Source: CAVPGP01 sp963704025
Lineage (GTDB): Bacteria > Actinomycetota > Thermoleophilia > Gaiellales > Gaiellaceae
NCBI GenBank assembly: GCA_963704025.1
Contig: CAVPGP010000001.1
Location: forward strand, 310,001 to 374,000
Length of the DNA: 64,000 nucleotides
Direction: 5' to 3'
Of this stretch, positions 1-7,599 are shown one piece after another; the first letter of the stretch is position 1; each line of letters begins with the position of its first letter. Both the position numbers and the translations under genes were made by a program. The notes under the pieces were generated by a model. The model ran no database searches. It was not told where the DNA came from and saw nothing but the letters and a program-made list of their open reading frames with translations.

Positions 1-500
1 TCGAGCTCGCCACGGACCGTCTTCAGCCCGACGAGCGGCGCCGTGGCGTCCTGGCAGAGCACCATCGCGTCCGCGCCGCGCAGCACGCCGAGCAGCGCGC
101 GGCCGCCGCCGCGGTCCTCGTGGGCGCCCTCGATCAGGCCGGGGATCTCCACCAGCTGGACGAGCACGCCGCGCAGGCGCATCAGGGCCGGCACCGGCCG
201 GAGCGTCGTGAACGCGTAGTCGCCCGTCTTGATCTGGATCGACGAGAGCGCCTGAAGCAATGACGACTTGCCCGCGTTCGGCGGGCCGACGAACGCGATC
301 TGCGCCACGCCCTCGCGCCGCACCTGGAGCGAGTCGCGGTGCACGACCTTCTTGCGCACGCGCGACTCCTCGATCTGCTCGTTCACCCACTTGCGGATGT
401 CGGCGTAGGGGCCGTTCTTGTAGTCGGGCAGGTCCGTCAGGATCGCCCGGAGCTCCTTGATCCGCTCGCCGCCGTCCTTGCCGACGAGCCGTGCGCTTGA
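1..500 (-). CDS. Obg/DRG-type GTPase, C-terminus cut off by the window edge
   Basis: Reading right to left, the protein has a short helical leader followed by a P-loop GPPNAGKSS, then a switch-II G3 motif EIPGLIEGA in place of the usual DTPGL, then RGGGRALLGVLRGADA. This order is typical of the Obg/DRG family of translation- or ribosome-associated GTPases. The G4, G5 and any TGS domain lie beyond base 1. The start is unresolved: the reading frame is closed by a TGA at 501-503 and has no good ATG or GTG before the helical leader. A frameshift near 490-500, with the true start further upstream, is therefore possible. The family call is firm; the substrate or partner is not known. Confidence 0.8.
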
Positions 501-503
501 TCA

Positions 504-802
504 CCTGCATCTGCGTGCGATGCGGCATGGGCATCGCGATCACCTTCCCCTTCGTTCAGTTCATGCGGGAAGGCGCGCGCTCAAGGCAGCCTCGGTCGAG
601 GCCGCGAAGCGCGTCCCTTTCCCGCCGCTCTCTCGGACGCCTGAGGTCGAGAGCGGCGGATCAGCCGTTCTTGTTCGAGCTGGCCGACAGCCAGGAAAGC
701 TCACGATCGTTCATCGTCCGCGGAGGGTAGCGCCTCTGCCCGTGCGCGTCATCCTCCCGTCGGACGATCCGGGTGGCGGCAGGTTTTCGCAACAATGGCT
801 GC
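504..802. other. intergenic region without a convincing gene
   Basis: Separates the minus-strand GTPase gene from a small plus-strand membrane protein. The only structure seen is the inverted repeat at 622-659. No open frame here has a recognisable protein product. Confidence 0.4.
622..659. repeat. 11-bp inverted repeat (hairpin)
   Basis: CCGCCGCTCTC at 622-632 is perfectly complementary to GAGAGCGGCGG at 649-659, with a 16-nt loop. Neither side carries a clear T-run, so it is not a textbook intrinsic terminator. Its position between divergently oriented genes would also suit a regulatory or insulating hairpin. Confidence 0.45.
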
Positions 803-961
803 ATGGAGCTCGCCGCCGGAATCGTCGTGGTCGCCGTGTCGCTCGTGACGACGGCTTTCGTAATCGGCGTCTTCGTCTGGGCGGCGTTCAAGGACGGCGA
901 GAAGGACAAGGCGACCCAGGCCCGGCTCGGCATCCGCCGCCGGACGCGGCTGGGGCGCTAG
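803..961 (+). CDS. small single-pass membrane protein (52 aa)
   Basis: The ATG at 803 begins a short protein with one strong hydrophobic segment (about residues 3-25, AAGIVVVAVSLVTTAFVIGVFVW). A charged, arginine- and lysine-rich cytoplasmic tail follows (FKDGEKDKATQARLGIRRR). An upstream in-frame GTG at 773 would add ten residues that look non-coding, so the ATG is preferred. No family is recognised. The membrane-segment and basic-tail pattern is common in small actinobacterial proteins of unknown role. Confidence is limited by the short length. Confidence 0.4.
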   Translation: MELAAGIVVVAVSLVTTAFVIGVFVWAAFKDGEKDKATQARLGIRRRTRLGR

Positions 962-1033
962 AGGAAAGACGTCAGCGTGGACGACCCCGTACTAGGGCGG
1001 TGAACGTCGCCGTGACGCGGCCTGTCCGCATGG

Positions 1034-1207
1034 TCAGCCGCCCGCAGCCCACGCTCGGGGCTCGATGATCGAAGGGTAGACGGTGCCCTGCGGGTAATTG
1101 CTGCCCGCGCTCGGGAACGTCTGCCGGAACGTCCGGTGCGGGAGCGGCTCGATCCTCCACGCGCTCAGCGCGATCGTCGGACCGGCGCCCGCGCCGGCAA
1201 GGACGAA
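1034..1207 (-). pseudogene. orphan C-terminal protein fragment
   Basis: On the minus strand a frame reads FVLAGAGAGPTIALSAWRIEP..., continues PHRTFRQTFPSAG and ends PSIIEPRAWAAGG before the stop at 1034-1036. The composition is protein-like, rich in aromatics and proline. The frame is closed immediately upstream by a TAG (1208-1210) and offers no good start codon. It may be the tail of a deleted or frameshifted gene; the family is not identified. Confidence 0.3.
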
Positions 1208-1307
1208 CTACGGGATCTTCTGCGAGAGCCCGGTCGGGGTACGCGAGGGACCGACGTGGAGGCTGAAGCGGCCAATCGGGGCCGCTTGGTTCCGCTGTCC
1301 GCCGAGT

Positions 1308-1392
1308 GCGGGCGAGAGGAATCGAACCTCCAAGGGGCTCGCGCCCCACCGGGACCTAAACCCGGCGCGTCTGCCAGTTCCGCCACGCCCGC
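1308..1392 (-). tRNA. tRNA-Leu (anticodon TAG)
   Basis: An 85-nt type II tRNA with matching acceptor strands GCGGGCG / CGCCCGC, D-arm, anticodon loop TTTAGGT (anticodon TAG, reads CUA), a long variable arm and a T-arm with TTCGATT. This is the only complete copy of three. Two upstream copies on the same strand stop before the T-loop (1513-1577 and 1698-1762). Confidence 0.95.
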
Positions 1393-1512
1393 GGACCCGA
1401 CTCAGGATAGAGCTGTCCGCGCGGTTGCGGGCTTCGCCCGTGACCGCGTGCCACTGACTCGTAACCGCCAACCGATCGAAGTCGCAGCCGAAAGCGAGAC
1501 TTCGATCGGAGA

Positions 1513-1577
1513 CTCCAAGGGGCTCGCGCCCCACCGGGACCTAAACCCGGCGCGTCTGCCAGTTCCGCCACGCCCGC
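1513..1577 (-). pseudogene. 3'-truncated tRNA-Leu copy
   Basis: Identical to the intact tRNA-Leu from the acceptor 5' strand through the variable arm to GGAG. At that point the T-loop and acceptor 3' strand are replaced by unrelated sequence that folds into a 12-bp hairpin. It cannot form a normal acceptor stem. Confidence 0.85.
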
Positions 1578-1697
1578 GGACCCGACTCAGGATAGAGCTG
1601 TCCGCGCGGTTGCGGGCTTCGCCCGTGACCGCGTGCCACTGACTCGTAACCGCCAACCGATCGAAGTCGCAGCCGAAGGCGAGACTTCGATCGGAGA

Positions 1698-1762
1698 CTC
1701 CAAGGGGCTCGCGCCCCACCGGGACCTAAACCCGGCGCGTCTGCCAGTTCCGCCACGCCCGC
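1698..1762 (-). pseudogene. 3'-truncated tRNA-Leu copy (most upstream)
   Basis: Second truncated copy, with the same break after GGAG and the same 12-bp hairpin. It is the most promoter-proximal of the three on the minus strand, so any shared transcript would contain two incomplete tRNAs ahead of the intact one. Confidence 0.85.
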
Positions 1763-1826
1763 GGACTCCGCTCAGGATAGATCGGCACGGGCTCGCCAGC
1801 CGCCGTCCGGAACCTTGACGAGGGAA

Positions 1827-2456
1827 TCATGCGGCTAGCGCCGCGGGAGCAGGATCGAGCGCCGCCAGTGCGTCGCCGATCGCCTCTGCGAGCACGTCCT
1901 CCGGTGCAGACGAGAAGAGCGGGCTCCCTGGCTCGGTGAGCAGCCGGTCGACGAGGAGCATCCCCCGGACGGAGACGGGGCGCTCCTGATCCTCGAGGCG
2001 CTCGCGCAACGTGCGGAGGAGCCCGGGGTGACGGCGAATCGCGCGCGTGTTCAGAGGCACCGCGCCGGGGAGAGCGCCGCCGCGCACCTCACGCTCGATT
2101 CGCCGCAGGCTCTGCACCAGCGAAGACCGCAGCCGCGGCGACGTGAGCTCGCCCGCACGCCAGCTGAGCAGCGCCGACGACGGACGCGGAGCGGCGCCCC
2201 AGAGCAGCCACTCGTCCGCTGCCCGACGCCGCCGCTCGAGCTCCAGCGCCGCCCTGGCGGCCTGCAGCGCTCCGACGAGCATCAGGAAGCCCGCGACGGC
2301 GAGGACCCACGGCCACTCGATCGCGGCCGCGAGGCCGACGGCGAGGACGAGCAGCGCGAGGGAGAGCTGCGGCAGCGCGGCCGTCAGCGGACGCGGCGGG
2401 AGACCGGCGTCTCCGTCCGTGCGCCCGAGCGACAGCAGATCCGAAGGAATCCTCAC
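1827..2456 (-). CDS. two-pass membrane protein of unknown function (209 aa)
   Basis: Two adjacent hydrophobic helices (about residues 29-45 and 49-68, PQLSLALLVLAVGLAAAIEWPWVLAVAGFLMLVGALQAARAAL) form a hairpin anchor. A soluble, arginine-rich and mostly helical domain of about 140 residues follows. No family is recognised. It is the last gene of a minus-strand run that starts with a two-component system and an ABC transporter, 99 bp after the preceding gene, so it may be an accessory of that system. The start ATG at 2456 gives MRIPSDLLSL. Confidence 0.65.
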   Translation of the reverse strand: MRIPSDLLSLGRTDGDAGLPPRPLTAALPQLSLALLVLAVGLAAAIEWPWVLAVAGFLMLVGALQAARAALELERRRRAADEWLLWGAAPRPSSALLSWRAGELTSPRLRSSLVQSLRRIEREVRGGALPGAVPLNTRAIRRHPGLLRTLRERLEDQERPVSVRGMLLVDRLLTEPGSPLFSSAPEDVLAEAIGDALAALDPAPAALAA

Positions 2457-2555
2457 ACGGTCACGGTAGAAGGAGCGGCCTCAAAGGCGCGTCAAGATCG
2501 CCGAGCCCGACCTCAAGATGCTCTCAATGCGGAGCAGGCGGCCGGAGAGCCTCCT

Positions 2556-3653
2556 CTAGGAACGAGCCCAGAGCACCGCGCCGCCGGCGAGGGCCGCGGC
2601 GGCGCCGGCGACGATCAGCGCGATGTCGAGGGCACCGAGGCCGCCGTCCCCGCTGCCGCGTGGCGAAGCGGCGGGACGCGCCGACGTCGTCCGAAAGGCG
2701 TAGACCGCCTCGCTGCGGCCGCCCCGGTCGGGATTCGCGAGAAACCTCCCGTACTGCACCACGCGTGCGGAGCGGGTCAGCGCCTCGACGGTCCGGTCGA
2801 GCGCGCTGCGGCCGTCCACGCCCAGAGGCAGGCGCAGTAGCGCCGAGGGGACGACAGGCGTCGCGACCAGCCGGACGCGGGGCTCGCTCCCGGGGACGTC
2901 GAAGGTCGCCGCGAGCGGCCGGCCGCCGCCGAGCAGGACGTCGACGGGAACGCGACGGCCGCCCGACACCAGCTGTCCCTCCACGCGGAGCGGCGCCTCG
3001 ACGCGGATCGTGCGAGAGCCGATCGGAGCGCCGATGTGGGCGAAAGGGTCGTGCTGTTCCCCACGGCCGACCGCGGCGAGGATCGCCGCCAGCTCGCGCG
3101 GGCGGCCGGCGCCGACCGGCACCTGCACCATGGTCCCGGTCGCGTTCGTCAGCCGCACCCGCGAGACGCCGCCGGCCCTCGTCACGGTCACGCGCAGGGG
3201 GAGGTACGGGGCGGCCTGCTCCGCCGCGAGCTCGATCCGCGCGGCCAGCACCTCGCGCCCGGGCGAGAACCCCTGCCACAGGACGGCACCGGCCCGCAGG
3301 CCGGGGTCGGAGTCGGACCCTGGAGCGGGCCGCACCCCCGTCGCCGGAGCCGCAACGGCGAGGACGTAGTCGCCGAGCCCTCGCACGACCAGGCGCTGCA
3401 CGACGGTCACCGACATGGGACGGCCGCCCGCGTCGAGTCCCGCCTCGACCCGCTCCTCGCTGCTGATCCGCCCCGGCCAGCGCACCTCGCTCACGTTCGC
3501 CCTCGAGCCGAGGGGAGGAATCGCCGTTGGTGCCCGCGCCGGCGAAGGCAGCAGCACGGGGCGGTCGACTGCGCGGGCGGACGCCGCCCCGGCGAGGAGG
3601 ACCGCGCCGGCGCAGAGCGCCGCGCCGGCGAGCTCAGCGAACCTGAGGGACAA
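2556..3653 (-). CDS. secreted, C-terminally anchored protein of unknown function (365 aa)
   Basis: The N-terminus is a signal peptide (AGAALCAGAVLLAGAASARA). About 290 residues of beta-rich extracellular sequence follow, then a single C-terminal membrane helix (LGALDIALIVAGAAAALAGGAVLWARS). The TTG start at 3653 lies inside the end of the binding-protein gene (20-bp overlap), which implies translational coupling. The topology, a large outside domain tethered by its C-terminus, suits a partner of the lipoprotein binding protein or a surface sensor. That role is inferred only from the neighbours. Confidence 0.7.
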   Translation of the reverse strand: MSLRFAELAGAALCAGAVLLAGAASARAVDRPVLLPSPARAPTAIPPLGSRANVSEVRWPGRISSEERVEAGLDAGGRPMSVTVVQRLVVRGLGDYVLAVAAPATGVRPAPGSDSDPGLRAGAVLWQGFSPGREVLAARIELAAEQAAPYLPLRVTVTRAGGVSRVRLTNATGTMVQVPVGAGRPRELAAILAAVGRGEQHDPFAHIGAPIGSRTIRVEAPLRVEGQLVSGGRRVPVDVLLGGGRPLAATFDVPGSEPRVRLVATPVVPSALLRLPLGVDGRSALDRTVEALTRSARVVQYGRFLANPDRGGRSEAVYAFRTTSARPAASPRGSGDGGLGALDIALIVAGAAAALAGGAVLWARS

Positions 3654-4854
3654 CGGGCAGCGTCCGGCTGAGTGGGTCGTCGCGCACCGGCCGGAACGTC
3701 ATGTCGTGGAAGCGCGCGAAGTAGACGTCGTCGTCGACGACGCCGTCGTGGTTGCGCCGGTTGAAGCCGCGCTCGTCGCCGTTCGCCCCGCGGACCGTGA
3801 CCTCCTCGAGCGCGTCCAGCACCTTCTTCCGGTCGGTCGAGCCGGCGTGGTTGATCGCCGCCGCGAGGACGCGGATGAAGTCGAAGGAGTACATCGCCAG
3901 CTCGGGCGGCTGGACCACTGCACTCCCGGCGCGCGTCCTGACACCGACCCGGTCGACCCCGAAGGTGCGCTCGTACGCGTCCTGGAACGCATAGAAGAAG
4001 CCGGGGCCGAGCTCGGCTGTCATGCGGCCGGTCGCGACCGTCAGCCCGTCGACCCAGTCTGGATGGTCGGCGAGCTGCTGCCGGATGAGCGGGCTCTCGC
4101 CGGAGGGCGGGGCGAAGACGGGAACCTTCCAGCCCGCGCTGCGCGCCGCCGTCAGCGCCGCCGCGATCGTCGCCGGCTGCGCCCAGACGATCAGCCCCGT
4201 CGCACCGGCGCGCTTCGCCCGCAGGATCTGCGGCGCGACGTCGAGCGCCGTCGAGGGGAGCGTGATCCGCGCCGCGACGGACTCCGGATTGGAGGCGAAC
4301 GCCTTCGCCAGTGCCTTGCTTCCCTCCTGGCCGTAGCCCGAGTCGTCGCTGAGCAGCGCCAGCTTCAGCCCCTTCGGGATCGTGTACTCGGCGAGGCGGA
4401 ACGCGATCCCGCGGTCGGTCGGCGCGATCCGGAAGACGTTTCGCCGGCGGTCCGGGTCGACGAGCTCCATCCCGCCCTGATAGGCGATCCCGATCGGGAC
4501 GTTCGCGTCCCGCGCCGTCCGCCACGAGGCGTCGACGCCCGTCCCTTCGTCCACGATCGCGAGCGCGCCCTTCTGCACGGCGCTGCGGACGTTGCGCACC
4601 GCGGTGGCCGGCGAGAGGGCGTTGTCCATCCGCTCGACCCTGATCGTGTAGCGCTTGTCGCCGGCCACGATCCCCTGGCGGTTCGCCTCCTCGGCGGCGA
4701 GCTGTGCGCCGCGGGCGATCTCCTCGCCCAGCTGCGGCGTCCGCGAGAAGGGCGCGTTGACGACCACGAGCAGCGAGCCGCCGTGCTGCTTCTCCGAGCT
4801 GCCGCACCCGGCGAGTGCCACGAGGGCGGCGAGGACTGGGAGCGTTCGGCGCAC
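3634..4854 (-). CDS. branched-chain amino acid-type ABC transporter substrate-binding lipoprotein
   Basis: The GTG at 4854, with AAGGTG 6 nt upstream, gives a lipoprotein signal ending LVALAGC (lipobox). The mature part has the type I periplasmic-binding fold of the Leu/Ile/Val family: an early EIARGAQLAAEEANRQGI segment, VDEGTGVDASWRTARDANVPIGIAY, then LALLSDDSGYGQEG. The ligand cannot be read from sequence; this family also binds amides, urea and aromatic acids. It starts 10 bp after the fused permease-ATPase gene and lies downstream of livH-like and sensor-kinase genes in one direction, which argues for one operon. Confidence 0.85.
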   Translation of the reverse strand: MRRTLPVLAALVALAGCGSSEKQHGGSLLVVVNAPFSRTPQLGEEIARGAQLAAEEANRQGIVAGDKRYTIRVERMDNALSPATAVRNVRSAVQKGALAIVDEGTGVDASWRTARDANVPIGIAYQGGMELVDPDRRRNVFRIAPTDRGIAFRLAEYTIPKGLKLALLSDDSGYGQEGSKALAKAFASNPESVAARITLPSTALDVAPQILRAKRAGATGLIVWAQPATIAAALTAARSAGWKVPVFAPPSGESPLIRQQLADHPDWVDGLTVATGRMTAELGPGFFYAFQDAYERTFGVDRVGVRTRAGSAVVQPPELAMYSFDFIRVLAAAINHAGSTDRKKVLDALEEVTVRGANGDERGFNRRNHDGVVDDDVYFARFHDMTFRPVRDDPLSRTLPVVPQVR

Positions 4855-4864
4855 GGGCGACACC

Positions 4865-6661
4865 TTAGAGACGGCCGCCGCCGAGGTAGGCGCGCCGCAC
4901 CTCGGGGTCGGCGGAGACCTGGGCCGGAGGACCCGCAGCAACGACCCGGCCGGCCGCGAGCACGACGACGTGGTCCGCGTCGGCGACGACGCGCAGGTTG
5001 TGCTCGACGAGCAGGACCGCGAGGCCGTCTGCGCGCAGCCCGCCGAGGAGTCCGAGCAGCCGCTCGACCTCCCCGGCTCCGATCCCCGCCGACGGCTCGT
5101 CGACGAGCAGGACCCGAGGGCGCGCCGCGAGCGCCGAGGCGATCATCAGCGCCCGCTGGTCGGCGGCGCGGAGCTCTCCGGCCGGGACGTCCGCCGCCCA
5201 GCCGAGGCCGACCCGGTCGAGCGCCTCCCTGGCGCGAGCCCGGACGCGCTCCGCCGCCGCGCGGGCCCGGGGCGTCGCGAAGAGTGCGCGCACAGGCTCG
5301 ATGTCTCGCTCGCCGAGCGCGGCGCCGACACAGGCGTTCTCGAGCACGGTCGAGGCCGGGAAGACCGCCGTCGCCTGGAGGGTGCGCACGATCCCGCGCC
5401 GGGCGCGCCGCTCCGTCCCGAGCGGCGTCACATCGTCGCCCTCGAGGACGACGCGCCCCGCATCCGGAGGCAGGGTGCCGGCGAGGAGTCGCAGCGCCGT
5501 CGTCTTGCCGGAGCCGTTCGGGCCGACGACGGCGACGACGCGTCCAGTCGGGAGCTCGAGCGAGAGGTCCTCCAGGGCCGTGAAGCCGTCGAAGCGCTTG
5601 GCCAGGCCGGCGGCCTCCAGCGCCGGCCTCGACTCCGTCACCGACTCGGAGGCAGGCGCGGCGGCGGTCTGCGGCGTCCGGACGTGCGGCCGCGGGAAGA
5701 GCCGCCGACTGAGCTCGGGCAGCACGCCGTCTCCGCCGAAGGCGAGCGCGACGAGCACCAGCACGGCCGCGATCATCGGGTCGTAGCGCGCGGCGTCCGC
5801 GCCCTCGCCGGCGGCGGCGCCGAGCACATGACCGGTCTTGACGACCAGGAGATAGACGGCGAGGCCGACCGCCGGGCCGAGTGCGGTCCTCGCGCCGCCG
5901 AGGAGGACGGCGGCGAGGAGCTCGAACGAGAGGAACGGCCCGAAGGCGTTCGGATCGGCGACGCCGGCGAGGTCGACCGCGAGCGCCCCGGCCAGACCGC
6001 CGACGGCGGCGGACCCGACGAAGGCCGCGAGCCGGAGCCGGCCGATCGGGGCACCGAGCGCCGCAGCCGCGGCCGGGCGCTGGGCGGCCGCGAAGAGCCG
6101 GATCCCGAACGGGGCCCGCGCCAGCGCCACGAAGGCCAGCGCCGCGAGAGCGAGCAGTGCGAGCGCGAGCTCGTAGTGCCAGACGGCGCCCAGCCCGGTC
6201 TCCAGCACGAGCCCCTGCGAGCCGCCGGAGACGCGTGGGAAGGAGACGAGCGCGATCGCCACGAGCCACGTCAGCACCCAGGTGCTGACCGCGACGAAGA
6301 CGGGCCGCAGGCGCACGAGGCCTGCCGCCACGACGAAGCCGGCGAGGGCTGCGGCCGCCACGCCGAGCGGCACCGCCACGACGCCGGGCACGCCCGTCCT
6401 CACGCGCAGGAGCGCAGACGCGAAGCCTCCGATCGCCATGAAGGCGCCCTGCCCGAGCGACGGCATGCCGCCGATTCCGACGACGAAGCCGAGCGCCGTC
6501 GCCGCGAGGGCCAGCTGGACCTTCTCCGCGGCCGGAGCCGCGTCAAGCCCGGCGAGCGGCGCCAGCGCCAGGAGCAGGAACGCCGCCGCCCCGGCCGTCG
6601 CGGCCGGCCGCCACGCGCGGCGCGCGTCCTCGACTCCGGCCCGCAGCGCGGCGGCTGTCAT
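4865..6661 (-). CDS. fused LivM-LivG protein: ABC permease plus ATPase
   Basis: Residues of about 1-330 form a LivM-type permease with roughly nine hydrophobic helices (GIGGMPSLGQGAFMAIGGFA is characteristic). The remainder is a LivG-type ATPase with Walker A GPNGSGKTT, Walker B RVLLVDEPSAG and H-loop LLVEHN. The position of the ABC signature (LSxGQ in LivG) instead reads AGELRAADQRALMIA, so the conserved serine and glycines are missing. The ATG at 6661 overlaps the livH-like stop by 4 bp (ATGA). No separate LivF ATPase gene is present nearby. Either this ATPase works as a homodimer with an altered signature, or it pairs with an ATPase encoded elsewhere. Confidence 0.88.
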   Translation of the reverse strand: MTAAALRAGVEDARRAWRPAATAGAAAFLLLALAPLAGLDAAPAAEKVQLALAATALGFVVGIGGMPSLGQGAFMAIGGFASALLRVRTGVPGVVAVPLGVAAAALAGFVVAAGLVRLRPVFVAVSTWVLTWLVAIALVSFPRVSGGSQGLVLETGLGAVWHYELALALLALAALAFVALARAPFGIRLFAAAQRPAAAAALGAPIGRLRLAAFVGSAAVGGLAGALAVDLAGVADPNAFGPFLSFELLAAVLLGGARTALGPAVGLAVYLLVVKTGHVLGAAAGEGADAARYDPMIAAVLVLVALAFGGDGVLPELSRRLFPRPHVRTPQTAAAPASESVTESRPALEAAGLAKRFDGFTALEDLSLELPTGRVVAVVGPNGSGKTTALRLLAGTLPPDAGRVVLEGDDVTPLGTERRARRGIVRTLQATAVFPASTVLENACVGAALGERDIEPVRALFATPRARAAAERVRARAREALDRVGLGWAADVPAGELRAADQRALMIASALAARPRVLLVDEPSAGIGAGEVERLLGLLGGLRADGLAVLLVEHNLRVVADADHVVVLAAGRVVAAGPPAQVSADPEVRRAYLGGGRL

Positions 6662-7590
6662 TCCACCGCCTCCACCGCCGCGCCCAGCCGCCTGGTCGCG
6701 ATCCAGATCAACGCGAGACCGAGTGGAAGAACCTCGCGCCACGACGGCCCCAGCTCGTGGCCGAAGAGAGGCAGGCCCGCGATCGCCGCCTCGATCACGC
6801 CCAGCGCGAGACCCGCAGCGAACGCGAGCCGCAGCGAGCCGAAGCCGGCGACGAGCGCGGCGACGAGGCCCTTGACTCCGAGCAGCGTCGCCGTGTCGAC
6901 GGAGAACGTCCCGCTCGGCGCCGCGATCACGGCGGCCACCGCCGCGACCCCCCCGGCGAGGCCGAACGCGAGCGCGACGAGCCGCTCGACGGGGATGCCG
7001 ACGACCAGGGCTCCCTCGCGGTCGTCCACGATCGCGGCCAGCGCGCGCCCGGGCTTCGTCCGCTCGAGGGCACGCTCCGCCAGAAAGGCGAGCAGGAGCG
7101 CGACCGCGATCACGAAGAACGCACGCACGGGAATCGAGGCGCCGCCGAACCGGATGTAGCCCCCGTGCGCCACCTCGCGAAACGGGATCGGATCCGGAAA
7201 GACATATCCCGGGCGGTCGAAGAACGCCGTCAGACCGCTGCGCAGCGCGAACGCGACCGCGACGGTGGTCGCCACCCAGCCGACGGTGGAGCCGCGGGCG
7301 AGGTACGGCTGGACGGCGAGCAGGTAGGTCACGACGCCCGCACCGACGCAGGCGACGAGCCCGACGGCGAGCCCGAGCGCGAAGCGGCCGCCGCCCACAC
7401 TCGTCTGCGTCACCGGCCCCGTGCCGGCGACAACGGCGAGCGTGACGAAGACGCCGAGGCCGACCAGGTCGCCGAGCGCGAAGTGGACGACCCCCGTCAG
7501 GCGGTAGACGACCGAGTACCCGATCGCGACGAGGCCGTACACGCCCCCGGCCGCAAGCCCCGTGACGAGCACCTGGAGGGCGAGGTCCAC
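6658..7590 (-). CDS. LivH-type branched-chain amino acid ABC permease (310 aa)
   Basis: The N-terminal GLAAGGVYGLVAIGYSVVYRLTGVVHFALGDL is the signature of the LivH permease family, and about eight membrane helices follow. It pairs with the LivM half of the next gene to form the membrane channel. The GTG at 7590 lies 9 bp after the stop of the histidine kinase gene, so sensor and transporter are very probably cotranscribed. Length is normal for the family. Confidence 0.9.
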   Translation of the reverse strand: MDLALQVLVTGLAAGGVYGLVAIGYSVVYRLTGVVHFALGDLVGLGVFVTLAVVAGTGPVTQTSVGGGRFALGLAVGLVACVGAGVVTYLLAVQPYLARGSTVGWVATTVAVAFALRSGLTAFFDRPGYVFPDPIPFREVAHGGYIRFGGASIPVRAFFVIAVALLLAFLAERALERTKPGRALAAIVDDREGALVVGIPVERLVALAFGLAGGVAAVAAVIAAPSGTFSVDTATLLGVKGLVAALVAGFGSLRLAFAAGLALGVIEAAIAGLPLFGHELGPSWREVLPLGLALIWIATRRLGAAVEAVE

Positions 7591-7599
7591 GCGCGGACG

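Larger units (their letters stand above)
1328..1780. repeat. 185-bp tandem repeat carrying tRNA-Leu 5' parts
   Basis: The segment 1328-1512 is repeated at 1513-1697 with one base difference seen (GAAAGC versus GAAGGC). A third partial copy begins at 1698 and fades after about 1780. Each unit holds the first 65 nt of the tRNA-Leu. On the transcribed strand this is followed by a 12-bp hairpin (CCGATCGAAGTC / GACTTCGATCGG) and about 100 nt of spacer. The near-identity points to a recent duplication. Confidence 0.9.

Noticed and set aside
1098..1818. Repeated open frames across the tRNA-Leu array (for example MAELADAPGLGPGG...)
   Set aside because: They are translations of tRNA sequence and its tandem copies, not protein genes.
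3415..5583. A 722-codon plus-strand open frame across the ABC transporter genes
   Set aside because: It is antisense to clear binding-protein and permease-ATPase genes, is rich in low-complexity Arg and shows no domain.
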